Positions 47,395 to 59,034 of a DNA stretch of 64,000 nt are shown here, in pieces. How positions within the stretch are numbered: position 1 is the first letter of the stretch; each line of letters starts with the position of its first letter. The notes below the pieces were generated by a model that worked only from the letters and a program-made list of their open reading frames with translations, was not told the origin of the DNA and did no database searches. This stretch comes from Ophioderma brevispina (lineage: Eukaryota > Echinodermata > Ophiuroidea > Amphilepidida > Ophiodermatidae), in assembly GCA_023653785.1 (NCBI GenBank), contig JAMKCH010019800.1, positions 1 through 64,000 of the forward strand. Reading direction: 5' to 3'. The translations under genes and the position numbers were made by a program.

Positions 47395-47525
47395 GCAAGG
47401 GTGCATTCAACACTCTGCACACACACACATGCCTAGGCATGCACACATGCATGCACACACGCATGCCACACACACACATGCACACACACTCAACCCACCC
47501 ATGCACCACACCCACACCCACCATA
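47395..47525. repeat. (CA)n / (CATG)n microsatellite
   Basis: Alternating purine-pyrimidine sequence with CACACACACACATGC and GCATGCACACATGCATGC stretches. Confidence 0.85.
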
Positions 47526-47997
47526 TTCCCTCTACAACCCCTGTGGGTGTCCATATTTTTGTTTTTTGAAAAAGGTTTGTTTTTTATTTAAATGCACTTT
47601 AATTTGTATGGTTCACTAGATATCATCGAGAAAAGGTTATTTCCCAAGTTTCGTTTGATCTGTTGTTGGGCGGTTTCACTCTATACATACTGCTGCCATA
47701 ACTAACACTGTATGAATCTATAGGGTAACCAGATGTGTTCCAAATGGGGAGGCAGAAGGGATGCCGAGTAGGTCAATTTGGACCCTTCTCCATAGACACT
47801 GTACAAAGGGTCAGTTCATTTTGGGGGAAGGGGGCAATGGTTCTGAGCAGGGGATCGCTCACCCCATTCCCCCCACGTTTACCCACGGCTAAATCAATGT
47901 CCTTTCATATAGAAAATCACACTTGTTACAAAATTCCAGATCCGGATTTTTTTTTTTTTTAATTTTATGCAGAGCTATTGTTATGGCAATGTGTTGC

Positions 47998-48032
47998 CTC
48001 TATCTATCACTCTATCTATCTATCTATCTATC
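47998..48032 (+). repeat. (CTAT)n microsatellite
   Basis: Eight or so CTAT units with one interruption. Confidence 0.9.
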
Positions 48033-48070
48033 TGTTAACACTTGTCATAATGCGTCTTGTGTTCCAAACG

Positions 48071-48760
48071 CGTGGGCCGATTGCAGCGACAATCGGTCAG
48101 AATAATCATTGACCCAAGGCCCATGTTGGGTGTTAACAGATGTTGGTCAAACAGGGTCACGTGGGCCGATTAAAAGGGGCATTCTTTGAAAATCTATAAA
48201 TTGCTTCTTGTGCCCCAAATCAATTGGTATATCACTAGCTTGTTAGAAGAACCGCTGACCCAGGTCCATATGGGGTGTTCACAGATTTGGTCAAAGGTCA
48301 GTGGGCCGATTAAAGGGGACATTCTTTGAAAATCTATAATTGCCTTCTTGTGCCACAAAATCATTGTTATATCACTAGACTTGGTTAGAACTGCTGACCC
48401 ATGGTCCATATGGGGTTTTCAAAGATTTGGGTCAAAGGTCATTTGGGGCCATAAAGGGGCATTCTATGAAAATCTATAATTCCTTCTGTGCCACAATCAA
48501 TTGCTATAATCTCTAGATTGGTCAAAAACTGCTGACCAAGGCATCATAAGGATTTCACAAGTTGGGTCAAAGATCGTGTGGGCCAATTAAAGGTGCATTT
48601 TTTTGAAAATCTATCCATTTCCTGTCGGCCACAAAATCCAATTGCATAAGCACCAATTGCTCAGAAGAACCATTCTGACCCAAGTCCCATAATAGGTTTG
48701 TTCACAGATTTGGGTGAAAGGTCATGTGGGCCATTAAAGGGCGCATTCCTCGATGATCTT
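48071..48760 (+). repeat. Tandem repeat, about 140-bp unit, five to six diverged copies
   Basis: GTGGGCCGATTAAAGG recurs at 48161, 48301, about 48442, 48577 and 48725, each followed by CATTCTTTGAAAATCTATAA and later CTGACCCA...GGTCAAAGGTCA. A truncated unit begins at 48071. Confidence 0.85.
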
Positions 48761-48865
48761 GAGACTGCGGGCCTACTCCTAATATTATGCCCTTGGTCTC
48801 AAGATCCCTGGGGTCAATATTTCTCACCATCTCCCTCATTTGTCACTCTAAATGGCAAACCATGG

Positions 48866-49104
48866 GTGCTACTCCTAAACGTCTCTTACTTTATGCTCAT
48901 ATGTGGACTTTCATGATTAATTTCGCCACAATGGAAAATGTTGTGCCCCCCGGGGTGGTGTCAAATTAAAGAGAGGGAAATAAAAAATACTATACATGTA
49001 AAACCGTGGTGCTACTCCTAAACGTCTCTTACTATGCTCATGTGGGGGACTTTTCACGATTAATGTCTCCACAATGGAAAATGTTGCGCCCCCAGGGTGG
49101 TGTG
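48866..49104 (+). repeat. Tandem duplication, about 144-bp spacing
   Basis: GGTGCTACTCCTAAACGTCT through CACAATGGAAAATGTT and GGGTGGTG occurs twice with about 90% identity by eye. Confidence 0.85.
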
Positions 49105-49325
49105 CCAATTTTAATCTTTCTGAGCTACCGCCCCATTGGTGGCTCCTTGTTTTGTTAACATTATCCTATGGTACTGGTTGTAACTATGCAAAATATTTGC
49201 TGCTCCGAACAAAAAATTGATTCATCTCAAAACTTTAAAATTTAGCATTTTAATTTTTCTTTTTTTAAACAATTATTAAATTGGACTTTTCACAAAATAA
49301 TATTTTTAAATCTCTGAGTCAGCTT

Positions 49326-49652
49326 TTAAGGTGCTTGTTCCGATTTTTCTCTATCAGGTTCTCTACGTGATATGAGAGCCTGACACCTTTACACAATGAC
49401 CACTAAGTACCTTGGGAAACAACTTGCGGTGTGATGCCAACCGATAATGCATAGTGCAATGCCCTATTCACTACTGGGCTAATATTGATGGTTAACCCTT
49501 AAAACTGTAGTTTTTTATCTATATCTTGAGAAAGAATGGCATTGAAAGCTGACATTCATGGACGACAATGCGAAATACAGCCTGATATCAAAATTGATAC
49601 TACTTCCGGGTAAAATCCCGGGGGTCCCAAGACATCGGAACAATCACCTTAA
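49326..49652 (-). mobile_element. TTAA-flanked MITE, 'AGGTGCNTGTTC' family, minus-strand copy
   Basis: Left TTAA then GGTGCTTGTTCCGAT; right ATCGGAACAATCACC then TTAA. The interior is the reverse of the 60079-60422 copy (GGGAAACAACTTGCGG, TTGATGGTTAACCC, ACTACTTCCGGGTAAA). Confidence 0.85.
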
Positions 49653-51355
49653 GTCCCTTTAAAGAATTCCTTTTATCACTTATAACTAACATAAATTACG
49701 CTATAAAAACAATTATTGAACACATATGTAGTGGTTTCATGGAAACGTAATTATACTAACCATAAACTAATTAAAAGCATTTTTATAAACTGACCATGCC
49801 TCTATTTAGGGAAATTCGCGCTACTGTATATTGGATATGTATGTTGTGTTATGCGATACGGACGGCACAGTCGTCTGCATCTTCACACATGATGCTTCAT
49901 AATGTGTATGTCCTATGGCATTATGACCTAAACGTGGCCGTCGTATCGCTAACACTTTAACACTAGTCGCTATTTTAAATAGCCATGGTCAGATAAGATG
50001 GTTTTTAATTCATTGTTAGGGTTTATATAATTCCGTTTTTCTATGAAACCACCGATATGTGTTCAATGATATTTTCTAGGTTATTGTTTAATATTATTCG
50101 TTTTACGGGTTTCTCCTTAATTTTCCTTTGATATAGATGGGGATGTAGTTTACCTACATCTTATTCTTGTTATTGTGGACTATTTTTGGTCTTATGTTTA
50201 GGTATCTACCTGATTACATATTCAATGTATTTTATAGTCAAAGGCCTTTCAACATACCTTATTTACCAAATCTATTTGATCTGCCATACATTTTAAATGT
50301 TGATGGGTGGGGTGGGGGGGGGGCCGTAGCACCCCAAATTCCACAAAGGGAAAAGGTCCACTTTTAACCGATTTTTTTATCTCAAAAGTTTTCCAAACAA
50401 CCAAGTGAAAATTTTACAAGGCTACTTTTTGGTGCTGAGAAGTCCAAAAAGGACCATTTTTTTTTGGGGGGGCTTAGGTCCCTTTAGAAGTCCACTTTTT
50501 AAAATCCTGGCACCCCCTAAAATAATCCTGGAGGGAAGTAGATGGAAGTAAAGAAGGTAGGGTGAGGGGTGTGGGGTGAAAAGGTGGGGAGGAAGTGGGA
50601 GTGGCGAGGGTGGACTAAAAAGGAGTATAGAAGATTTGGCATAGGGAACACGTGGGGTGGAGGAATTAGGGAGCCGTGTAAAAGTAGGAATGGATGGGTG
50701 AGGTTTGTGGTCTTGAGGGGTGGGGGAGAGGAGACGCTTCTGGGACTACTTCCAAGTGAATGACAAATAAATTGTTATTATGGAGCTATAATTACTGCAG
50801 TGAAGAGGATAGTAAATTTGGACAATTTGGACCATTTACATCAATTGAATTTGCTTAAAAAGGTCAACAAAAGATTTTGAGACACCTAAATTTATGCCAT
50901 AATAGTAATTTCATTAGATTTGCACTCATATATTTCGTACCTTGTATTTTGCTATCAGAAATGTTTTTAAAAAGAGAAAAATGGTGATTTTGCTTTGCTT
51001 ATAATTATTTCATATAAAACAAAGGCGAATTTCGTATTTGCTCCCTATACGAATTGTAAATTTCCATTTTGTACCAAAGAAAATAGCTCTCGCCTTAAGA
51101 TGGTGATATTATTGATGGAAAGTTACAATCAGGGCAAAAATCGTACTTTTGGGATTTTTTAAGGCACCTTATATGTATCTCTTTCTGCACCTTTAATGTT
51201 TAAAATACTTTGCTTGATGTAGGTAACATGCGCATCCACATGACGGGAATTAATTACATCTTCACATGTCATCATTGTAGGTGACATGGCAGAATTTCAA
51301 GAAATCATTCAAAAGCTCAATCCCCACCTTATTTTCTATCCTAAATTATTACTAC
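49653..51355. other. Non-coding sequence with G runs and a 'GGACCATTTTT' repeat fragment
   Basis: 50340-50520 resembles 16440-16640 (GTCCACTTTT, AAAAAGGACC). The rest has no recognised feature. Confidence 0.4.
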
Positions 51356-52150
51356 TTAGTCTACAGTGGGTGCACCAGACTTCTTTTTCTGGGGCAACAG
51401 GGTGAAAGGTAACTAGTCTGGGGCCATAACCCCATTTTTTACTGAACCCAAAAGTAGCATCCGCAACAATTTTTTTTTTGGCCGTTTTCTGCAGCTGAAA
51501 AACGAACCCTACGATTGAGAAACTGAGGGGTGCCAAAATTGCACCCTTGAGCATTTTGAAAATATCCCAGATTGCCGCCACCACATAATTTAGCAATAAC
51601 TCAGCTTCTAAGCAGCTATAAGGATGATTCTTGTGTCTTTGTATGGGTTTTTGGTCTCAATGAATTCCAATTTGTACTTCTTTTTAACACTAAGGTCTTC
51701 TCTATACTGAAATCCAAGATGGCCGCCAAGATGGCCGCCACCACATATAATTAGCAATAGCTTAGCTTTTAAAGCAGCTATAAGGATGATTCTTGTGTCT
51801 TTGTGTGGGTTTTTGGTGTCAAAGAATGCAAATTTGTACTTCTTTTTAACACTAAACTCTTCCCTATACCGAAATCCAAGATGGCCGCCAAGATGGCCGC
51901 AACCACATAACTGTAATTAGCAATAGCTCAGCTTCTACAGCTAATACAATGATGATTCTAGTGTCTTTGTGTAGGTTTTTGGTGTCAAAGAATTCAAATT
52001 TGTACTTTTAAATACTTAAGCCTTCCATCAAATCGAAATCCAAGATGGCTGCCAAAATGGCCAACAAATTGGCTGCCACAAAATTTGCTTAGCTGTAATC
52101 TCAGCTTCAGAAGTACATAAGATTATGGGTTTAGTGTTTTTAATTAGATT
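51356..52150 (+). mobile_element. Element with 164-bp tandem units (CCAAGATGGCCGCC), plus copy
   Basis: The leader (AGTCTACAGTGGGTGC ... GCACCCTTGAGCATTTTGAA) is followed by about four units, each with AGCAGCTATAAGGATGATTC, TTGTGTCTTTGTGTGGGTTT and ATCCAAGATGGCCGCC. Unit starts near 51713, 51877 and 52040 give a 163-164 bp period. The reverse-oriented partner is at 59035-59590. Confidence 0.85.
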
Positions 52151-53154
52151 TTAATGGTCAACCTGTTCAATGTTATCATTATGTATGACTTCAGGGAAAC
52201 TCAGGCTGCTTAGCATAAATTCTTTACAAAATAAGCTCCAAACTTGCATTGATCCTCTCAATCCTGATCACCATTCATCTGGTTTGATCGATATCGTTTT
52301 GGTAGGATAGCACCCGAGGTGGTGAATGCTGATAATGCAGTTGCTATAGGAGTTAAGTTAATAGTTCAAAATAACCAATGTGGTGACAATGGCTTTAAGC
52401 AATAAGAAGCAAATTAGAATGGGATTCGTTTCTTCAAAAATACAGAACTAATCTTTTCCAGAGTTTGAGGTTTGATGACATCACTCGCTGTGGAGTGAGT
52501 GAGTGAGTATTAAAGTTTAACGACAACTCAACACAATTGTGTTATATCGTGTCATTACATTTGTCATTTAACATTAAATATAAAAAACAACACAATATTA
52601 AAACTTCATTTCAGTTCAAATTACAATTAACAATTACAAAAGGATACACATCATACAGTGATGAACCAGAGCATCACCTATCCATGTATATACGTCTAGC
52701 CCTTTTCCTTTTCATCATTATCAATTGTTCTTCTTTTGTTCAACTGTCCATTATAGTTACAAAAGCGGTCAGAGACCGTTATCTAAACTTATGAATATTC
52801 ATCACACCGTTATTTTTTCCGAAAGTGGTCTCTGGACAACCTCGGAGAAAAAATTAATGGTCTGATGAATATTCATCGTTAAACAATAAAGGACCAATGA
52901 ACAAAAGGAAGGAAAATTCTTAGAAACACCTCGGCCTCGGGTGGTACAATGAAGAAAAGAAAATAAGACAATAGTGAAAGATCTCAATATAAAAGCTAAT
53001 CTACTTGTTAGCTTTGTCGATTACGATTAGCCAAAGTACGTAGTGACTCTAATTATGCAAAATTTCTCATATTTTAAAGGGACAATTCCGAAACATTTTG
53101 CCCCTTTTATGTTGAATAAACCACCGATGAAGAACAGGTGACAAGTTACAAACC
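52151..53154. other. Non-coding sequence with small inverted repeats
   Basis: A GAGTGAGTGAGTGAG run lies near 52494. ATGAATATTCAT occurs at about 52791 and 52865 within a small imperfect inverted repeat (GGTCAGAGACC and GGTCTCTGG). No gene. Confidence 0.4.
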
Positions 53155-53565
53155 TTATTGTGCTTGTCGTATTCCCATGACCATCTGCTGGGTAGATAAT
53201 ACAAGTATATCGACAACGAATCAGCCAACAAAAGCATGGAAATCTTCCGGTTGGCTCAATACAAAAGCTTATGGTTATTGTCGGATTTCCATGACCATCT
53301 GCTGTGGCGTTTAGATCATACATGTATATCGACAAGAATCAGCCAACAAAGTCAGGGAAAACTTCAGGTGGCTATACAAAAAGCTTATTGTGATTTCAGA
53401 TGTCATTCTGAGGGGTTAGCTAATACAGTGTATCGTCCACGAATCAGGCCAAATAGTGATTCAAAGTTTTATGGAAATGTCAGGTGACTCAATTATAAAA
53501 TCTTATTGTGATTGTCGGAGAACATTTCTGTTTAGGCTATGGATATCGACAAAGAAATAAGCCAG
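53155..53565 (+). repeat. Tandem repeat, about 115-bp unit, four copies
   Basis: TTATTGTGATTGTCGGA-like starts at 53155, 53269, 53384 and 53502. Each is followed by CATGACCATCTGCTG or a variant, ATATCGACAA and AATCAGCCAACAAA. Confidence 0.85.
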
Positions 53566-54238
53566 ACTAGTTGATTTAACGTCATGGAACAGTTCAAAAA
53601 GACAATTTAAACACCTTGCTTTACCTTAAATGGTAACAATGCTACCCATAACGCCCGATCACTTGAATCGGATTTTGAAAAAATAAAATGAGGGAGAACG
53701 TATATAAGAAAGGGAATTTCTGCTTTATTTTCTTATACGCCAATAGTGTGCTAATGATCAGCCTTAAGACATAGCCTATTAAGAATTGCCTAAGATTTTC
53801 TTAGCTAAAACTTCTCAAGCACTAACCTGCGTAACACGCATTCGGTAGTGCACTGCGGATAACTCTGTCTTCAACAGATCTTTAATCGTGGGTGTCAGGA
53901 ATCCGGGTCAGCATATACGTGTGAAAGGGTTTATTTGAACAACTGAACCTACTTAAATTATCCAAACCTGCCTACTAAAATAACAATTAAACACGGCTTC
54001 TTCTTAACCAGTCAATAGGATAATCTTCTCAACAGATGCGACCATTTCTTAAAACTCAGCATCAGGCTTTCCTTGACAAAAGATTATATCTTAGAAGGTA
54101 AACCCTATTAGGCTAGACCTGGGTGTTAGACTCCTGCACAAGTGAAATAACAGCTCATTGGTGTTTTTAATTAAGGAAACACATGTAACGCTCAATTTAC
54201 TGAATAATTATTAAAAAATCGATTTTTGTTCTTGTCAC
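53566..54238. other. Non-coding sequence, nothing recognised
   Basis: AT-rich sequence with no supported feature. Confidence 0.35.
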
Positions 54239-54446
54239 AACATATAGGTAAGATAAAGGATTCAAAAAAAACACATTATGAAAAAATAATGAGTTTTGAT
54301 AAGGGTCTGGCTTGCTATTAGTGACTCCGACTAAGTGGCTCTCCTAAAGCGGCTCGCCTTTGTCGGAGTCTAATAGGCTCACCAGACCTTATCAAAAACA
54401 CCATGATTTAATAACGGGTGCTTCTCATCCTTTATCTATTACATAA
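54239..54446. mobile_element. Foldback (hairpin) element
   Basis: GTTTTGATAAGGGTCTGG ... TATTAG ... ACTCCGAC is mirrored by GTCGGAGTC ... TAATAGG ... CCAGACCTTATCAAAAAC around a short centre. Outer arms AGATAAAGGAT and ATCCTTTATCT extend the symmetry. Confidence 0.8.
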
Positions 54447-55261
54447 AACAAGATAAACCAACTAATGGCAAAGATACACTTAGACAACATGATCAATAAA
54501 AAACCAAGTTGTTCAAAAGATATATGATAAATTTATAACTATACACATCATAGACTGATGACAAAGGTTCATCAATCCCATGGTACCAAGCAAAAAACTT
54601 CAACTGTGGGTAAATACAGATAATTGACAATCGCATCAGAACATGCAAACAGGAGATTCCCCCTTTACTGAAACATAGATTGTATCATACATAGTCCATT
54701 TTATAACTGGCTCCAATAAACTTGGGCATTATGCCCAAACTGATTTTAAATTACATCAACAATTATACAGTAGAAAACCCTAATACATGTACTATTTAAC
54801 TTATTACAAAAAAAAATAAAAGGTGCGTCTTACAGATGACGTTTGTCTGGTCCTGTCATGTTTTGTATTGATTGTAATCTCTTTTTTTGTCTGTCTTGTC
54901 GTATAACCTTAAGTTGAGGTGAGGTTAAGCATTCACGCTTAGCGTTTAGCAGTGACTCGTGTCATCATATTTTTCAATTTATATCCTATTAAAATGATAA
55001 TTGATTTCTATTGTGAAATCCATTTTATGGTACTGCATTTAATATCTTGTATTTCATTGTTTGATTTGTGGATGATGTGATGAACAAAAATAAATTTGAT
55101 TTGATTGATTGATTGATCAATGTTTGTTTTTCATGTTAATGATTGATTTAAAGCTAATTGTACTTAAACGGGTAATACAACAGAACATCCTAATATACAA
55201 TTAAACAGTCGAAATCATTACACATTTATATATATCCTAAATTACAATAAAACCAGTTGTT
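54447..55261. other. Non-coding sequence with a (GATT)n run
   Basis: ATTTGATTTGATTGATTGATTG lies at about 55096-55117. Nothing else is recognised. Confidence 0.45.
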
Positions 55262-55284
55262 CAATAACAGACGAGTTGCCCTTT

Positions 55285-55440
55285 TAGTCGCCTTTTACGA
55301 CATGCAGGGGGAATACACATCGAGGCCAATTCTTAACCCCCGAAACCCACAGGGGCCCCATTTAGTCACCTTTGCGACATGCAGGGGAACAAATCGGGCC
55401 AATTCTTAAAGACCCCGACCCGCAGGGGGGCATCGTTGGT
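55285..55440 (+). repeat. Tandem pair of 76-bp 'AGTCGCCTTTTACGACATGC' blocks
   Basis: The sequence around TTTAGTCGCCTTTTACGACA...GCAGGGG...CCAATTCTTAA is repeated 76 bp later with small changes. The motif is one I recall as a widespread dispersed repeat in invertebrate genomes. Confidence 0.7.
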
Positions 55441-55497
55441 GTTTAAATGAAATCTTCGGTTCGAGTTATGACCAATACCAACTCAGTTTGAGATGTA

Positions 55498-55888
55498 GTG
55501 GTGATATGGGATAACAAAGACAGTGGACAAATGAAGGAAAAGGCTAAAGAAGAGCAGTCAGCTCGGCCAGAAGTCATCGTAATAGACGGATGTGTTATTC
55601 TACTGGATTATACCACAGGCCAATACATGGAAAATACAAGTACTGTGTCGGGGTTTCTCATGTACATCAAAAAAGCTTAGCAAAGCAGATCTCTACCTGA
55701 TCTTTGATCGATGCTTAAGTTTAGTATCAAGGGTGCAGCAAAGAGCAGACGCCTGGCAAAAGCAGGGTCAGGCGACGGACCAGCTTAGCCGGGACTGCCT
55801 TCCACACAGCAGTCTTCTTAATATTGTAAAAAACAAGTACATTACATTTGTCAACACATGCAGACAGGGGTTGGACAGGGACGCATAA
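55498..55888 (+). pseudogene. Fragment of a dispersed protein family, possibly PIN/FEN-like
   Basis: One frame reads RPEVIVIDGCVILLDYTTGQ...FLMYIKKA and then hits a stop near 55678. The next frame continues KKLSKADLYLIFDRCLSLVS...QQRADAW up to about 55888. Joined by a one-base shift, this matches my memory of a repetitive, uncharacterised protein family in cnidarian, mollusc and deuterostome genomes with an 'IDG ... VYL(V/I)FDRY' pattern. The conserved acidic positions resemble the first half of PIN/FEN-type nuclease folds, but that is inference. Lack of the rest of the protein and the frameshift argue that it is dead. It may be mobile-element cargo. Confidence 0.45.
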
Positions 55889-56668
55889 CAACTGGCAAAA
55901 GAATCACACCAGCTCGAAGACAGAGGGAACTGTGCTCTCGTCAGCCCTTTCTGTCGACACGCTGGCTAAATATCCAGCCTCCCTTTCAAAATAGTACCGA
56001 CAATAGAATACTGGCAGGTAGATACTTCAAGACCAGACCAACTCACTATACACCTATGACAAAACTACCACCTGATGGTAGAAATTTTCAAGCAAGGAAT
56101 GGGTCACCTTACAATCGGATTCGACAGGAGTCCGTCGCTTCAACAGCAATATGCACCGATCGGGGCTGCGACATCTCCAATCTGACCAATGTGGTCTCCA
56201 TTCCAAGACAGCGGATCACATTAGTGCTACCTTTCGTCCACCGTTGGATAGAGACTTCTCAAACCCAAACCAATCAACACTTTGGCTTTTTTTTGCTGGC
56301 TCCACCGTCTAAAACATATATTTAGCTGCTGCCTCATACACAAGAAGAAGAACAACAACCCCTGGGCTGTGTGAAAGTTCTTAAAGAACAGCGCACAGTA
56401 GTACTTCGACTTATTGTGACAGGATTTTCATTTTGAGTAGGAAAATTATCTTTCCCGAGAGGCATCCCAAATTGGAAGGCTAAAGCTTTCGACACTCAGT
56501 GAAACGCCATCATCAGAGCAAACAAAACAGTCATGATGTTTCACCTAATATACACCGTAAACAAAGGGAGAGGAGAGAAGAAAACAATAGGATGTGATGA
56601 AGGATACCCCAGTAATTAAGTTCCATTTCATTGGTTGAGAAGGAATCCTTGGAGTAATCTACCCCATT

Positions 56669-56950
56669 TCAGGAGGAAATTTCCTCCTTTGTCCCTATGA
56701 AGTTGTTAGGGGAGACTTGATGTCGGGTTAGACATGATGGTTTCATTTCAGTCCAATGGGTTATTGTCAAGATTTTTAGTCTGTCCCAGTCAATGTTATG
56801 TTGGTGTTCCACACACGTTTCGTTGGTTCTCTTTTTCAATGATCTGCCGGGTTTACCAATGTACACTTTGTCAATGGATCCAGGTTCGAGAGTCTTGTGG
56901 AAACATGCCTTTGGGTGTACTATATAGTTGGTGTCCTAGGGTGTATTAGT
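56669..56950 (-). pseudogene. GIY-YIG-like tail of a retroelement (remnant)
   Basis: On the minus strand the frame gives DKVYIGKPGRSLKKRTNE, then EHQHNIDWDRLKIL and HWTEMKPSCL. The order VYIG-x-(T/P)GR-SL-x-x-R ... EH ... IDWD ... E resembles the GIY-YIG endonuclease domain at the C-terminus of Penelope-like and some other invertebrate retroelements. Just upstream (minus strand) is RPKDTNY-like text in another frame. A stop follows GTKEEISS. No reverse transcriptase is found nearby, so only the tail is left. The following sequence (56460-56530) has the 'CTGATGATGGCGTTTCACTG' type 3' region often seen with these elements. Confidence 0.6.
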
Positions 56951-57454
56951 CTAAAATAACTCCATAGCTTCTTTCTGTTCTTCTTCTATTGGCTCTTCGA
57001 CCTACAGCATAGCCAGGGAGTTGACCTACATAACTTCAACCTCTGACCTGAAAGACCAGCCACCATGTAAAAGACACGGGTAATTTCGCTACGTTCATAT
57101 ATACTCTGGCCCTCAAAGACCTCGAGATCTGCTAATCATTTGTTGTAGAATCGCTATTCACATCAGTGACCAAATTCGGACATAACCAGGACCTGTATCA
57201 AAGATGACGTGACAATGATTGACAGGACATCCCTCCACATCACTGACGTCAACGGGAGTTGGAGTTTTGTTGACAACACAACTTATATTTGGAAGGCGAC
57301 CTTATACTACCAAACCGATGGGTAACGATGGGTTCTTGGGTCCCCTCCAGTGGCTAACATGTTTTTGGAGTCCTTTGAGCAGGACGCCCTTGCTGCACCT
57401 AATCCACCGCGCATATGGAAAACAGCTATAGTGGACGGACACTCTCTGTGTTCC
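56951..57454. other. Non-coding sequence, nothing recognised
   Basis: No supported feature. Confidence 0.3.
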
Positions 57455-57823
57455 AGTTGGCGTAGCTAGGAATTTTCATAGGGCGGGGCCAGTGTGCATC
57501 TCAACCGACAGAAAATGGTAGGGTCCAGGGCGGCCCGCATTGGGCCCTGTTGGGGTCCAGGGGCGAGGCCCCGGTGGGGGTCGAGGGGGCGGAAAAGCCA
57601 CATGAAAATTTTGGGTTTTATTGCTTAATGTCTTCTGAGGGTAATGTTTGTACGATTGTAAAATTTACGTGTCGCACGCTGTCCATTAACTTTAAACTTA
57701 TACTTTGCCGACACCGGCCTGCAAGTGCCATGACCATGACGTTTTCAGTAACCGACGGGCCATCTCAACGACGAAACATTTTGGGGGGCTGCACCCCCCC
57801 AACCCCCCTCTGGTTACGCCACT
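57455..57823. mobile_element. Palindromic 'AGTGGCGTAGC / GGTTACGCCACT' element
   Basis: The left end is AGTTGGCGTAGCTAGG and the right end CTGGTTACGCCACT, an inverted repeat of about 14 bp. The interior is G-rich (GGGTCCAGGGCGGCCCGCAT, CTGTTGGGGTCCAGGGGC) and ends in C runs. Confidence 0.75.
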
Positions 57824-58384
57824 CCTTGTGTTCTATGGATGAGATTACACAATTTTGACATCTGTCACAGTCTTCGCAAAGATATGTCATCAAATTCACT
57901 GTGAAGAGGAGACCAACGCACAGATCGCATTCCGTGAGTTTTGGTTTAGATGAAACCTGACCTTATTCCTGACACGACTGTCTATCACAAGAAGACCCAC
58001 ACCGAACAATACTTGAATGAATCGCGGTATGGAATCGTTCCTCCACGTCTGAATTTCAGGCAAATGGAATTTGCGGTGAATGCCAGAAGGTTGGCAACTG
58101 TCAAAATAAGTGGACTTTAAAATTAAATATGATTCAGCTGACCAAAGTGATCAAGAAGAAACTGATGAAGAAACTGAGGAATAATTTTCCAAAATATTTT
58201 TTATCTAATTTGTGTTATTTAATTTTATTTTGCAAAATTGGCACAACTTTCTTATGTCAACGTGGGCTTCATTTTTGTTTTGAAGTGTTTCCAAAGAGTA
58301 GTTAATATGTGGATATGTTATGCGATTATCTTCAGACTTGATGAACAAGTTATTAAGACTACATTACCATCTAAACTTGTGTTT
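57824..58384. other. Non-coding sequence, nothing recognised
   Basis: No supported feature. Confidence 0.3.
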
Positions 58385-58920
58385 TTCCCACTTTAGATTA
58401 CCCTTTTATGACATATTCTCCATCATTATATTTGAATGTTTTGCCAATAAAGACCACCGTATTGAGACAATTGTGCATCACCTATATATTTGAATGCTTT
58501 GCCAACTATGGACTACCTTAGTGTGACAACTTGTGGAACATCTTTATATTTGAACGTTTTGCCAACTTGATAGACTACCCGTTCATTACAACTTTTCCAT
58601 CATTTTCATAGTTGAATGCTTTGTCAAATCTAGAATACCACTATGAAAACCTGAACGACATCTTTGTAACTTTAGACTATCCGATCATGACAACATATTC
58701 TATACATATGTTGAACACTTTTCCAACTTCGAACTACCGTATGATGACAACATGTACATCATCACCTTACTTGAATGCTGTGTTACCTTACAGTAACACC
58801 ATAATGTAAGTTTGTGTATTATATTCACAGTTAAATGGTCTGCTAACTTAAGACTACCTTTTTGTCAACTTTTGCATCATATGAATATTTGAATACTCTG
58901 CCAAATTGAGACAAACTTGT
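58385..58920 (+). repeat. Diverged minisatellite, about 60-bp unit
   Basis: ATATTTGAATGYTTTGCCAA-like starts at about 58430, 58489, 58546, 58609, 58708, 58768, 58829 and 58887, each followed by a GACTACC...TGACAA block. The frame at 58612-58809 is an artefact of this array. Confidence 0.75.
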
Positions 58921-59034
58921 GTATTCATATTTCACCTGCATTCGTATTTCACCTGTATGCCATTACCAAGTCTCACTTTTAGTGTAAAGAAACACTAATG
59001 CTTTCAAAGAGTAGAAATTTGCATTATGATACCC

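Noticed and set aside
55858..56325. 155-codon plus frame after the PIN/FEN-like fragment
   Set aside because: No motif is recognisable and none of the three frames gives a coherent domain. It could be decayed downstream sequence of the same family, but that is not supportable.
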